A DNA stretch of 64,000 bases from Nocardia sp. NBC_00565. Its GTDB lineage: Bacteria; Actinomycetota; Actinomycetes; Mycobacteriales; Mycobacteriaceae. A program made the position numbers and the translations under genes. The notes beneath the pieces were generated by a model. It saw nothing but the letters and a program-made list of their open reading frames with translations. It ran no database searches and had not been told where the DNA came from. This document shows, piece by piece, positions 44,454 to 54,309 of the stretch. The stretch spans positions 8,928,001 through 8,992,000 of the forward strand of contig NZ_CP107785.1 in the NCBI RefSeq assembly GCF_036345915.1, written 5' to 3'. Position 1 is the stretch's first letter; each line of letters starts with the position of its first letter.

Positions 44454-44897
44454 ATGGGACATATCGAAGCCACCAAGGACGTCAACGCCACCCCCGAGGC
44501 CCTGTGGGCCGTCGTCTCCGACCCGCGGACCTGGGACAAGTGGTTCTCCATCCACGAGCGTTTCATCGAGGAGCCGCCTGCCGTGCTGACCCCCGGCGCG
44601 AAGCTGGTCGCGAAGATCGTGATGCTGGGCATGGCGAACAAGTTGGAGTGGTCGGTCGTGGCGGTCGAGCAGCCGAACAAGCTGACCCTCGGCGGCAGCG
44701 GACTGGCCGGTGTGAAAACCGAATTCACCTTCGATATCCAGCCCAGGGACGGCGGCGGCTCCACCGTGTCGGTCTCCGGTGACTTCGAGGGCGCGCTGAT
44801 CAAGGGCGCGCTCGGCAAGGCGGTCGAGAAGGACGGCCTGAAGCAGCTCGACACCTCGCTCGAGCAGCTCGACTCGCTCGCCGTCGCCGCGGCCTGA
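44454..44897 (+). CDS. SRPBCC (START-like) lipid-binding protein
   Basis: 147 residues from ATG 44454 with GAGGAG upstream. Polyketide_cyc2/START-like: EATKDVNATPEALWAVVSDPRTWDKWFSIH, and the closing helix VEKDGLKQLDTSLEQLDSL. A hydrophobic-pocket protein, possibly carrying the acyl substrate or a CoA thioester within this operon. Confidence 0.83.
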   Translation: MGHIEATKDVNATPEALWAVVSDPRTWDKWFSIHERFIEEPPAVLTPGAKLVAKIVMLGMANKLEWSVVAVEQPNKLTLGGSGLAGVKTEFTFDIQPRDGGGSTVSVSGDFEGALIKGALGKAVEKDGLKQLDTSLEQLDSLAVAAA

Positions 44898-44921
44898 TTT
44901 CCGCCACCGAAGGAGAGTGTG

Positions 44922-45800
44922 ATGACAGCGGAGACCACTGCGGCCCGCCTGGTGGAGTTCGACGACGCGGGTCTGGAAATCTGGTGCGACGAAGAGCGTT
45001 TCGAGGTCACCAGGGAACGGCTCGCCGAATACGCGGCGGCCACCAACGACCCGATCGCCGCCCATCTGGCGGGCCGGGTCGCGGCGCCGATCTTCGGCAT
45101 CGTCCCGGTCTTCGAGGCCATGATGATGCCGGTGATCGACGTGGTGCCGATGGATATCTTCGGCCGGGTCGTGCACGGGGAGCAGGACTTCCATTTCCAC
45201 CGCGCGATCCAGCCGGGGGACGAGCTGGTCTCGCGGGCCAAGGCCGTCGGCTACACCAGTCGCTCCAATGGCACCACCATCACCATCCTCATCGAATGCC
45301 GCACTGACGACGGGGATTTGGTCAACGAGCAGTATCTGACCGCCTTCTTCCGCAATATTGATGCTGGCAAGTCGGCGGGTATGGCGGCCCCGGCGCACAA
45401 GTTCGACGAGAACCTGCGGGCGCGGGACCCGATCGCGGTGGTGCCCCAGCACGTCGATGACGACCAAACCTTCCGCTACGCACCGGCTTCCGGTGACCCG
45501 GTGCCGCTGCACCTGGACGAGCAGGTCGCCAAGGACGCCGGGTTGCCCGGCATCATCGCGCACGGTCTGTGCACCATGGCCTTCGCCTCGTGGGCCGTGC
45601 TGACCGAGGTCGCCGGCTCGGATGTCGACCGGCTGAAGCGATTTGCCGTTCGATTCGCCAAGTTGGTCTTCCCCGGTGACGACCTGGAGACCCGGATCTG
45701 GAAGGTCGGCTCGGCCGACGGCATCACCACCTACGCCTTCGAAACGGTCCGTGGCGAGGACGTCGTCCTGAGCGACGGCCTCGCGGAGATCGCCGACTAG
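44922..45800 (+). CDS. MaoC-type double hotdog enoyl-CoA hydratase
   Basis: 292 residues, ATG behind AAGGAGAG. C-terminal hotdog carries the hydratase-2 signature YAPASGDPVPLHLDEQVAKDAGLPGIIAHGLCTMAF (catalytic Asp and His), matching peroxisomal MFE-2 hydratase. N-terminal hotdog is the degenerate partner. Hydrates trans-2-enoyl-CoA to (R)-3-hydroxyacyl-CoA. The canonical NPxH is PLH here. Confidence 0.88.
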   Translation: MTAETTAARLVEFDDAGLEIWCDEERFEVTRERLAEYAAATNDPIAAHLAGRVAAPIFGIVPVFEAMMMPVIDVVPMDIFGRVVHGEQDFHFHRAIQPGDELVSRAKAVGYTSRSNGTTITILIECRTDDGDLVNEQYLTAFFRNIDAGKSAGMAAPAHKFDENLRARDPIAVVPQHVDDDQTFRYAPASGDPVPLHLDEQVAKDAGLPGIIAHGLCTMAFASWAVLTEVAGSDVDRLKRFAVRFAKLVFPGDDLETRIWKVGSADGITTYAFETVRGEDVVLSDGLAEIAD

Positions 45801-45885
45801 CCACATTGTCCCGGCGAGAGCCGCGACATTCATTTTCGCCACCGACCGGCCCGGCCGCCGGGGCAGAGGACAGGAGCCGACGCAC

Positions 45886-46767
45886 ATGGGTGCACTGGAA
45901 GGAAAAGTCGCCGTCATCACCGGCGCGGGCCGTGGTATCGGCCGTGAGCACGCCCTGCTGTTCGCCAGCGAGGGCGCGAGCATCGTCGTCAATGATCTGG
46001 GCGGCAGCAACTCCGGCGAGGGCACCGATGTCGGTCCCGCGCAGGAGGTCGCCGATGAGATCGTCGCGGCCGGCGGCAAGGCCGTCGCCAATACCGAGAA
46101 CGTCGCGACCTGGGACGGTGCGAAGAAGCTTGTCGATCAGGCGGTTTCGGAGTTCGGCGGCCTGGACATCGTGATCAACAACGCGGGCATTCTGCGTGAC
46201 GCCTTCCTCGCGGGCATGGACGAGGCCCAATGGGACGCGGTCGTCGCCGTGCATCTGAAGGGCCATGCGGCCGTGCTGCATCACGCCGCGGCGTTCTGGA
46301 AGGACCAGAGCAAGTCCGGCAACCAGCCCAATGCGGCGGTCGTCAACACCGCGTCGGCCTCGGGTGTCACGGTGCCCAACGCCGGTCAGGGCAACTACGG
46401 CGCCGCCAAGGCGGGGATCGCGGCGCTCACCCTGGTCGCGGCCGACGAACTGGCGCGCTATGGCGTCCGGGTCAATGCCATCGCGCCGATCGCGCGCACC
46501 CGCCTCACCCTGGCCACCCCCGGCATGGGCGCAATGCTGGCCGCCGAGGCCGAGGCGGCCGAGGAAGAGGGCGGTTTCGATGCCTTCAGTCCGGCCAATA
46601 TCTCGCCGCTCGTCGCATACTTGGCTTCCGACAAATGTGCGCTCACCGGCAAGGTGTTCGCGGTGCAGGGCGGTGCCATCTCCGAACTCGCCGGTTGGCA
46701 CGACGTGAAGACGATCGAGACAGAGGGCCCCTGGCTCATCGACAACATCGCCGCCCGGCTCGCCTGA
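45886..46767 (+). CDS. HSD17B4-like (R)-3-hydroxyacyl-CoA dehydrogenase (SDR)
   Basis: 293 residues. Cofactor motif TGAGRGIG, VVNDLGGSNSGEGTD (NAD-type acidic end and the MFE-2-specific insertion), NNAGILRD, active-site region TASASGVTVPNAGQGNYGAAKAG. Resembles the dehydrogenase unit of MFE-2, pairing with the MaoC hydratase just upstream. Oxidises (R)-3-hydroxyacyl-CoA. A 40-bp tandem repeat follows its stop. Confidence 0.9.
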   Translation: MGALEGKVAVITGAGRGIGREHALLFASEGASIVVNDLGGSNSGEGTDVGPAQEVADEIVAAGGKAVANTENVATWDGAKKLVDQAVSEFGGLDIVINNAGILRDAFLAGMDEAQWDAVVAVHLKGHAAVLHHAAAFWKDQSKSGNQPNAAVVNTASASGVTVPNAGQGNYGAAKAGIAALTLVAADELARYGVRVNAIAPIARTRLTLATPGMGAMLAAEAEAAEEEGGFDAFSPANISPLVAYLASDKCALTGKVFAVQGGAISELAGWHDVKTIETEGPWLIDNIAARLA

Positions 46768-46845
46768 GTTCACCCACCCCGTCGGCTTCGCCGACTGCCG
46801 CCCCCGAGTTCACCTACCCCGTCGGCTTCGCCGACTGCCGCCCCC
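46766..46845 (+). repeat. Tandem 40-bp repeat with hairpins
   Basis: Two copies of 40 bases (46766-46805, 46806-46845), one substitution apart, each holding the perfect hairpin GTCGGC-TTC-GCCGAC. They fill the gap between the SDR stop and the acyl-CoA dehydrogenase ribosome site. Confidence 0.9.
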
Positions 46846-46863
46846 GGAATTAGGAGAACAACG

Positions 46864-48126
46864 ATGTTCCATTGGTCCGAAACCGATGTGATGGTCCGCG
46901 ACGCCGTGCGGACGTTCATCGACAAGGAAATCCGTCCGCACCTGGACGGGCTGGACGACGGTTCGGTGTCGCCCTACCCGATCATCCGGAAGCTGTTCAG
47001 CGAGTTCGGCATCGATGCCATGGGCGGCGAGGCGATCGAGAAGATGCTGGCCGAACAGAAGGCGAAAGCGGCCGCCATCGCGGCGGGAGAGCCGAAGCCG
47101 GAGAAGAAGGAAAAGTCCTCCGGCGGGAGCCCGTTCAGCGGCCAGGAGTCGCTGATGGCCGTGCTGATCGCCGAATTGTCCGGCGTCTGTATGGGTTTGG
47201 TGACGGCTATGGGCGTGTCCATCGGTCTGGGCGCCACCACCATCATGTCGCGGGGCACCCTGGCCCAGCAGGAGCGCTGGCTCGCCGACATCGTGACCAT
47301 GAAAAAGATTGCGGCATGGGCGATTACCGAGCCGGACTCGGGTTCCGACGCGTTCGGTGGCATGAAGACCTATGTCAGGCGCGACGGCGAGGACTACATC
47401 CTCAACGGTCAGAAGACCTTCATCACCAACGGGCCGTTCGCCGATGTGATGGTGGTCTACGCGAAGCTGGACGAGGGTGACGGCGGTGATAAGCGCGAGC
47501 GCAAGGTGCTGACCTTCGTCCTCGACAAAGGCATGGAAGGCCTCACTCAGGGCAAACCGTTCAAGAAGATGGGCCTGCACGCCTCGCCGACCGGCGAATT
47601 GTTCTTCGACAACGTGCGACTCGGCAAGGACCGGCTGCTCGGTGAGACCGAGGAGCACAAGGGCGGCGACGGACGTGAAAGCGCCCGTTCGAGCTTCACC
47701 GCCGAACGCATCGGCGTCGCGTTCATGGCGTTGGGCATCATCAACGAATGCCACCGGCTCTGCCTGGAATACGCCAAGAGCCGCAAGCTCTGGGGCCAGG
47801 AGATCGGCCGCTTCCAGCTGGTGCAGCTCAAGCTGGCCAAGATGGAGATCGCTCGAATCAACGTACAGAACATGGTGTTCAACACCCTGGAGCGCGGCAA
47901 GGCGGGTAAGCCGCCGACGCTGGCCGAGGCCTCGGCCATGAAGCTGTACTCCTCGGAGATCGCCACCGAGGTCGCGATGGAAGCGGTGCAGCTGTTCGGC
48001 GGCAACGGCTACATGACCGAATACCGGGTGGAACAGCTGGCCCGCGACGCGAAGTCGCTGATGATCTACGCGGGCAGCAACGAGATTCAGGTGACGCACA
48101 TCGCGAAGGGCCTACTCGCGCAGTGA
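46864..48126 (+). CDS. Acyl-CoA dehydrogenase
   Basis: 420 residues, ATG behind TAGGAG. ACAD motifs: AWAITEPDSGSDAFGG (FAD), NGQKTFITNGPFAD, ARSSFTAERIGVAF, and LFGGNGYMTEYRVEQLARDAKSLMIYAGSNEIQ. The usual catalytic Glu in YEG is Ala403 here. Glu281 in FTAER stands at the alternative position used by isovaleryl-/long-chain ACADs, so it may be the base. A Lys/Glu-rich insertion sits near 65-85 (AEQKAKAAAIAAGEPKPEKK). First oxidation step of the operon's pathway. Confidence 0.9.
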   Translation: MFHWSETDVMVRDAVRTFIDKEIRPHLDGLDDGSVSPYPIIRKLFSEFGIDAMGGEAIEKMLAEQKAKAAAIAAGEPKPEKKEKSSGGSPFSGQESLMAVLIAELSGVCMGLVTAMGVSIGLGATTIMSRGTLAQQERWLADIVTMKKIAAWAITEPDSGSDAFGGMKTYVRRDGEDYILNGQKTFITNGPFADVMVVYAKLDEGDGGDKRERKVLTFVLDKGMEGLTQGKPFKKMGLHASPTGELFFDNVRLGKDRLLGETEEHKGGDGRESARSSFTAERIGVAFMALGIINECHRLCLEYAKSRKLWGQEIGRFQLVQLKLAKMEIARINVQNMVFNTLERGKAGKPPTLAEASAMKLYSSEIATEVAMEAVQLFGGNGYMTEYRVEQLARDAKSLMIYAGSNEIQVTHIAKGLLAQ

Positions 48127-48163
48127 TTACCCGTGCATATTCGGGGCGTCGGACCGTATCGGG

Positions 48164-49015
48164 TCAGACGGCGCGCAGGTGGGTGCGGCTGGCGTAGATG
48201 TGTTCGGCTATCAGGGTCGCTATGCGGTCGGGGGCCTCGAGCATGGGAACGTGGCCGACGCCGTTGACGAGGATGCGGTCGGCGGAGTCGGGGAGTTCCC
48301 GCAGGAAGCGTCGGGCGTAGACGCGGTTCGGGATGATGCGGTCGTATTCGGCCATCAGCAGTCGAACCGGGGTGGGGAGGTTGGACAGGTCCTCCAGCGC
48401 CGGGGCGCGCGCGCTGCCGAGGATCATCGGGATCATGGCGTCGCAGTGCAGGGCAGCGGTGATTATGGCGGCGACATCGCGGCGGGAGACCGCCGAGACA
48501 TTCTTGCTCAGCGCCAGCAGCGCGAAGCGTTGGGCGATCGGGTTGTTGATCGCGAATCCGCCGAGGCGTTTGCCGATTTCGACGATCGGCACCAGCGACA
48601 GGAACTTCGCGCCGATGCGGAACTGGGTGAGCGACGGCGAATCCCAGCCGCCCGCCGGTGCGATCGCGGTGAGGGTGCGGGCCCGCCCGCGTCGCGCCAA
48701 TTCGAACCCGACCCAAGCGCCCAGCGAATTACCCGCGATATGGCAGGTGCGCCAACCCAGGTCATCGAGTTGATCCTCGATCCGGTCGGCGAGCGCATGG
48801 ACATCGGTGGACCAGCCCTCGATCCGGTCACCACCCCAATGCCCCGCGAAGGCCGGGGCAAAGACCTCGCAATGCGAGGCCAGCCGCAACGCAACCTGTT
48901 CCCAGCAATGTGGCGAGAGCATGAATCCGTGCAACAGCAGGACCGGATCACCCGATCCCACATGCAGCGCCTTGATCGGCGCGAGACGGGCGGAGGAGTT
49001 GGCGGTGCCTGACAT
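48164..49015 (-). CDS. Alpha/beta hydrolase
   Basis: 283 residues. LLLHGFMLSPHCW (oxyanion), nucleophile elbow AGNSLGAWVG, EYDRIIP acid region and VNGVGHVPMLEAP catalytic His. Esterase/thioesterase-like; substrate unknown. It converges on the beta-oxidation operon but is on the opposite strand. Confidence 0.83.
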   Translation of the reverse strand: MSGTANSSARLAPIKALHVGSGDPVLLLHGFMLSPHCWEQVALRLASHCEVFAPAFAGHWGGDRIEGWSTDVHALADRIEDQLDDLGWRTCHIAGNSLGAWVGFELARRGRARTLTAIAPAGGWDSPSLTQFRIGAKFLSLVPIVEIGKRLGGFAINNPIAQRFALLALSKNVSAVSRRDVAAIITAALHCDAMIPMILGSARAPALEDLSNLPTPVRLLMAEYDRIIPNRVYARRFLRELPDSADRILVNGVGHVPMLEAPDRIATLIAEHIYASRTHLRAV

Positions 49016-49084
49016 CTGTCATCACCCCTTCCTGGACGGCGGTGTCCGGGGGAGTTCGTCTGACCAGCATTGTACGGTCGTCAG

Positions 49085-49900
49085 GTGCCATACATCATCT
49101 CCACGGTCAATGTGAACGGCGTTCGGGCGGCGACGGGGAAGACGGGCAAGGGGATGCTCGAGTGGCTGGCGGCCACCGAGGCCGACGTCATCTGCCTGCA
49201 GGAGACGCGGGCAACCGATGAGCAAACGCGCGCCGCGCTCGCGCCCGCGCTGGATGCGGGCTGGTATCTGACGCATGCGGAGCCGGGAGCGAAGGGGCGG
49301 GCCGGGGTCGGCATTCTGTCGCGCCGCGAACCGCGCGCGGTGCGCATCGGGATCGGGAGCCGGCAGGACGGTGCCTGGCGGCCGAGCGCCGAATTCGCCG
49401 CAAGTGGACGCTACGTCGAGGCCGAATTCGACGAACTGACCGTGGCCAGCGTGTATGTGCACACCGGCGAGGCCGATACGCCGATGCAGGACGAGAAGTA
49501 CCGGTTCCTGAACGCGATCGGCGCCCATATGAAGGCGCAGACCAGCGATTTCGTGATCTGTGGCGACTGGAATGTCGCGCATACCGAACTCGACATCAAG
49601 AACTGGAAGGGCAACCTGAAGAACTCCGGCTTCCTGCCCGACGAGCGGGCCTGGATCGACGATATGCTCACCGCCGGATATGTGGACGTGGTGCGCAGCC
49701 TGCATCCGGGTATCCCCGGTCCGTACAGCTGGTGGTCCTACCGCGGTCGCGCCTACGACAACGACGCGGGGTGGCGCATCGACTACCACCTGGCGCGCGG
49801 CGAGGTGGCCGCCCGGGCCAAACAGGCCGTGGTCGAGCGGGCCGACACCTACGCGCAGCGCTGGTCCGACCATGCGCCGGTCACGGTGCAGTACCGATGA
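49085..49900 (+). CDS. xthA: Exodeoxyribonuclease III
   Basis: 271 residues from GTG 49085. EEP-fold AP endonuclease: NVNGVRAATGKTGKGMLEWL, DVICLQETRA (catalytic Glu), FVICGDWNVAHTELDIKN (Asp/Asn) and the closing GWRIDYHLA and WSDHAPVTVQY. Cleaves abasic sites and acts as 3'-5' exonuclease in base-excision repair. Its stop lies 130 bases before the RNase gene. Confidence 0.92.
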   Translation: MPYIISTVNVNGVRAATGKTGKGMLEWLAATEADVICLQETRATDEQTRAALAPALDAGWYLTHAEPGAKGRAGVGILSRREPRAVRIGIGSRQDGAWRPSAEFAASGRYVEAEFDELTVASVYVHTGEADTPMQDEKYRFLNAIGAHMKAQTSDFVICGDWNVAHTELDIKNWKGNLKNSGFLPDERAWIDDMLTAGYVDVVRSLHPGIPGPYSWWSYRGRAYDNDAGWRIDYHLARGEVAARAKQAVVERADTYAQRWSDHAPVTVQYR

Positions 49901-50030
49901 GGTCCGGGCCGACGATGATTCTCGGCAGTGCCGGGGATCGCGGCGCAGGATCGACGAACCTCGCGCCGAAGACAGTCCATACCCGCGCCGGATATGGTGC
50001 GGTCACGTTCGGGAACGCAGTGGAGTACTG

Positions 50031-50519
50031 ATGAACTTGACGTCGAAGCGGGTCCGCTCTTTTGCCGTATTGGGCGTGGCCTTGCTGGCGCTCGTTATCG
50101 CGGTGCTCGTGTCGCGCGGGGGCGGGGACAGCAAACCCGTTGCGGCTTCGGTCACTTCGACCGCTCGCAGCACCAGCGCGGCGGTCCCGGCGCGCGGACC
50201 GGCCGCGACCACCGCGCCCGCGACGAACCGAGCTCCTGGTGTACCGGATCGCGCCTACGTGACCCTGGTCGAGATCGATGCGGGTCGCTGGCCGGATTCG
50301 GCGAACGCGCCGGGCACCAAAGGCGGCGACACCTGGATGAACCGCGCGGGGACCCTGGCCGCCAAGGATTCGGCGGGCAAACCCATCACCTACCAGGAAT
50401 GGGATGTGAATCCGAAGCAGCGCAACCGTTCTCGTGACGCCGAACGCATCGTCACCGGCAGCGACGGTTCCGCCTGGTACACCGGTGACCACTACGAAAC
50501 CTTCACGAGGATGCGCTGA
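50031..50519 (+). CDS. Secreted guanyl-specific ribonuclease (barnase/RNase N1 type)
   Basis: 162 residues. N-terminal membrane-insertion/signal segment (about 10-30), Ala/Thr/Pro linker, then the microbial RNase fold with catalytic residues Glu123 (YQEWD), Arg139 (ERIV) and His154 (DHYETF). The nearest barstar gene overlaps its stop as ATGA, so enzyme and inhibitor are coupled. Probable toxin or nutrient-scavenging RNase, kept inactive inside the cell by the inhibitor. Confidence 0.88.
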   Translation: MNLTSKRVRSFAVLGVALLALVIAVLVSRGGGDSKPVAASVTSTARSTSAAVPARGPAATTAPATNRAPGVPDRAYVTLVEIDAGRWPDSANAPGTKGGDTWMNRAGTLAAKDSAGKPITYQEWDVNPKQRNRSRDAERIVTGSDGSAWYTGDHYETFTRMR

Positions 50520-51007
50520 TGACCCGGTCGATTCCGTTATCGCAGTTCCTTGCTCGCCCTGAACCACGCCGGTCCGCCGCCCCGGCGTCCGGAGCTGCCG
50601 CGCGCGCACTGGGCGCTCTCCCGGTCGACGCCCCGACACTCAGTGGTGTGCGCTACGACGCCCCGTCCGGCTACGCCGTTCGCGAGTTGCGCGGCACCAA
50701 GATGCGCACGACCGCAGGGGTATTCGACGAATTCGCCGCCGCCTTCCAATTCCCGTACTACTTCGGCGAGAACAAGGACGCGTTCGACGAATGTCTGCGC
50801 GACCTCGATGATTTCGTCGGCCCCGCCACCGGATACGTTGCCGTGATCCGCGATTCGGCCGATCTGCTCGCCGATGAGCCCGCCGCGCGCGACTGGTTCA
50901 CCGACACCATCGGCGAAGCCGCCGAATACTGGTCCAAGAAGGGCATCCCCTTCCGCGTCGTCCTGCAGGGGGAACCTGATGACAACGCGGTCCCCCTGAG
51001 CCCCTGA
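50519..51007 (+). CDS. Barstar family RNase inhibitor
   Basis: 162 residues, ATG overlapping the RNase stop (ATGA). Barstar core near 62-150: FDEFAAAFQFPYYFGENKDAFDECLRDL with the conserved Phe-Gly-x-Asn (YFGEN) and Asp/Glu residues that contact the RNase active site. It has a longer N-terminus (about 60 residues) than Bacillus barstar. Immunity partner of the upstream RNase. Confidence 0.88.
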   Translation: MTRSIPLSQFLARPEPRRSAAPASGAAARALGALPVDAPTLSGVRYDAPSGYAVRELRGTKMRTTAGVFDEFAAAFQFPYYFGENKDAFDECLRDLDDFVGPATGYVAVIRDSADLLADEPAARDWFTDTIGEAAEYWSKKGIPFRVVLQGEPDDNAVPLSP

Positions 51008-51029
51008 GCCGCCTCGAATACGCTGTCGC

Positions 51030-51674
51030 TCAGGTGAGGCGGCGGGCCAGATCCTCGCCGAGCAGCACGAATACATCCGTGGTGTGCTCGATCAGCTCGT
51101 CGCGGGTGAGTGGCAGATCGCCCTGGAGCCAGGCGGTCAGGGTTTGGACCAGTCCGCCGACGAGGTAGGTGGCACGGAAGTCGATGGTGGGCTCCGGATC
51201 CGGATCGGTGACGCCGTAGAAGTCGATGCCCTCGGCGGCGACCAGCCGGGCGAACACCCGCACCGTCTGATTCGTGCGAGCCCGCAGTTCCGGCGTCGCC
51301 ATGCCCGCGACCAGTGCGACGTGCGCCTTGCGCGGATCGTCGGTGAGCAGATGAATGCCGGCGGAGATCGCGGCATGTGCTTTGGATCGGGTATCCGCCG
51401 GGGCGGTGTGCAGCGCTGCGACGATTGTTCCGGCCAACTCCTCGGCGATCCCGTCGACGAGCGCGCCGAGCACCGCGTCCCGGCTGTCGAAGCTCTCGTA
51501 GTAATACCGCTCGTTGAGTCCGGCCTGCGCGCACAGCCCGGAGACGGTGAGCTTGGCAATGCCCTGGGTGCCGATGATCTCCAGCGCGGCGTCCAGTAGC
51601 GCCGCGCGCCGCTGCGCCCGGCGCTCATCCGCGGAGACGCCGCCATACGTCCGCTGCGCCGGCCCACCCGTCAT
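51030..51674 (-). CDS. TetR family regulator
   Basis: 214 residues. HTH at about 20-65 (RRAALLDAALEIIGTQGIAKLTVSGLCAQAGLNERYYYESFDSRDAV). C-terminal domain is of unassigned type. Divergent from the MpaB-type gene at 52255, across the 51-bp minisatellite and the TGCCAGAT sites, which are plausible operators. Confidence 0.85.
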   Translation of the reverse strand: MTGGPAQRTYGGVSADERRAQRRAALLDAALEIIGTQGIAKLTVSGLCAQAGLNERYYYESFDSRDAVLGALVDGIAEELAGTIVAALHTAPADTRSKAHAAISAGIHLLTDDPRKAHVALVAGMATPELRARTNQTVRVFARLVAAEGIDFYGVTDPDPEPTIDFRATYLVGGLVQTLTAWLQGDLPLTRDELIEHTTDVFVLLGEDLARRLT

Positions 51675-51702
51675 CCGACCATCACCCCCGCGGAATCGGT
51701 CC

Positions 51703-52017
51703 GTGATGCTGGCCGACTCGTCGCCCGACCACCGCTCCCCGTGGACTCGCTACGTGATGCTGGCCGACTCGTTGCCCGACCACCGCTCCCCGTGGAGTCG
51801 CTACGTGATGCTGGCCGACTCGTTGCCCGACCACCGCTCCCCGTGGAGTCGCTACGTGATGCTGGCCGACTCGTTGCCCGACCACCGCTCCCCGTGGAGT
51901 CGCTACGTGATGCTGGCCGACTCGTCGCCCGACCACCGCTCCCCGTGGAGTCGCTACGTGATGCTGGCCGACTCGTCGCCCGACCACCGCTCCCCGTGGA
52001 CTCGCTACGCGATGCTG
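51703..52017. repeat. Six tandem copies of a 51-bp minisatellite
   Basis: Six full copies (starts 51703, 51754, 51805, 51856, 51907, 51958) plus a partial seventh at 52009, unit GTGATGCTGGCCGACTCGTY then GCCCGACCACCGCTCCCCGT. Few substitutions between copies. Because 51 is a multiple of three, several frames stay open across it. Confidence 0.95.
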
Positions 52018-52109
52018 TCACATTGCGATTCTGGCACGGGTGCGGTTGCGGCCGAACGGATCGCGGTCCGATGCGGTCGTTGGACGCGCCCGGATCCAGC
52101 CCGGACAAT

Positions 52110-52163
52110 ATCTGGCAGACACTATTGCCAGATCACTAATTCTGGGGGATTCTATTGCCAGAT
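52110..52163. promoter_or_regulatory. ATCTGGCA / TGCCAGAT operator sites before MpaB gene
   Basis: ATCTGGCA-N8-TGCCAGAT (52110-52133) and a second TGCCAGAT 30 bases later (52156-52163). Inverted repeat plus same-phase repeat suggests two bound regulator dimers; likely the TetR at 51030. Confidence 0.65.
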
Positions 52164-52254
52164 GCTGTAGATCCCGGCGTGCGCCGGGATGGCGGGCAGT
52201 CCGGATCACCGCTGCCCGTTGACCCGACGGCACGCGCTCAACGAGGAGGCAGCG

Positions 52255-53187
52255 ATGTCCGAGCCCGGCTACTTCGCCGACAATTCGATGGCCCGACGGG
52301 TCATGAGCAAGCGTGCGGTGGGTCTCACCTACGGTCAGCGCGCCCTGGTCATCGGCGCCGTGCACCCGCTGCTCTATGTCGGAACAGCCGAGAACACCGA
52401 GCATCGGATGACCCCGTACACCCGACTCGCGTTGACCGGCAAGCTCTTCGAGGCCGTCTTCCTCGGCACCAAGGACGAGGCGGATCGGGCGCTGGCCTTC
52501 ACCGCCAAGAAGCATGCGAAGGTGGCCGGTGCACTGCCCGAGGACGCGGGTGCACACCACCCGGCGGGCACCGGCTACTCCGCGTTCGACCCGCATTTGA
52601 TGTACATGACCATGGCGTTCGCCTTCGACTCCGCCGAGGTGATGCACGATCTGCTGGTTCGCCCGCTGACCGACGGCGAGCGCGAGGGCCTGTACCAGGA
52701 CTACGTCCGCTGGGCCGAGCTGTTCGGCATGCCGCGTGCGGCCGCGCCCGGCAGCTACCGGCTGTTCCGCACATCCTTCGACGCCTACCTCGCCTCGGAT
52801 GAGCTGTTCCTCACCGATGAGGCCCGGCTGGTCGGCTCGTATCTCGCCGGGCAGCGCGTGCCCTATCCGCAGCGCAGACCGCTGCGGCAGGTCGCCTCCG
52901 CATTCTTCCTGCTGGTGCAGGGCAGTCTGCCGCCGCGGATCCGCGCGATGTACGAGATGCGCTGGGGACTGCCCGAGCAGCTCGCGTACCGTGCGCTGGC
53001 ACGGGGCGTGCGCACCGCGCATATCGCGCCGCCGCTGGTACCGCCGGTGCTGCGCGGCACGCTGGCCGGGCCGAGTGCGCCGGTGTACCGGCTCGTGTCC
53101 AAGCGCGAACACGAACTTCTCGGCACCGGTCGCCCGAGCATGCCCGGCGTCGACCCGCGCAACTGGGCGGCGCGTAATTCAGCTTGA
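52255..53187 (+). CDS. Oxygenase MpaB family protein (DUF2236)
   Basis: 310 residues, ATG behind GAGGAGG. DUF2236 features: MSKRAVGLTYGQRALVIGAVHPLLYVG, HAPAGTGYSAFDPHLMYMTMAFAFDSAEV-type helices with His, and YVRWAELFGMPRAAAPGSYRLFRTSF. Similar but not identical to the protein at 30289; both sit beside TetR genes. Substrate unknown. Confidence 0.82.
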   Translation: MSEPGYFADNSMARRVMSKRAVGLTYGQRALVIGAVHPLLYVGTAENTEHRMTPYTRLALTGKLFEAVFLGTKDEADRALAFTAKKHAKVAGALPEDAGAHHPAGTGYSAFDPHLMYMTMAFAFDSAEVMHDLLVRPLTDGEREGLYQDYVRWAELFGMPRAAAPGSYRLFRTSFDAYLASDELFLTDEARLVGSYLAGQRVPYPQRRPLRQVASAFFLLVQGSLPPRIRAMYEMRWGLPEQLAYRALARGVRTAHIAPPLVPPVLRGTLAGPSAPVYRLVSKREHELLGTGRPSMPGVDPRNWAARNSA

Positions 53188-54243
<1,056 letters not shown>

Positions 54244-54309
54244 CCGGGGAACACCGGTAGCGACCGCTTGCGGATCCACACCGCGGTCTCTGTTGAAGGG
54301 GCGTGACAG

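Noticed and set aside
44292..46091. 599-residue minus-strand ORF across the thiolase-SRPBCC-MaoC genes
   Set aside because: Lies opposite three well-supported genes; low-complexity shadow from high GC third positions.
51703..52017. CRISPR array
   Set aside because: Units are contiguous 51-bp tandem copies with no unique spacers and no cas genes.
51671..52108. 145-residue Ser/Gly/Arg-repeat protein coupled (ATGA) to the TetR gene
   Set aside because: Open only because the 51-bp repeat is a multiple of three; no ribosome site, and plus-strand frames are equally open.
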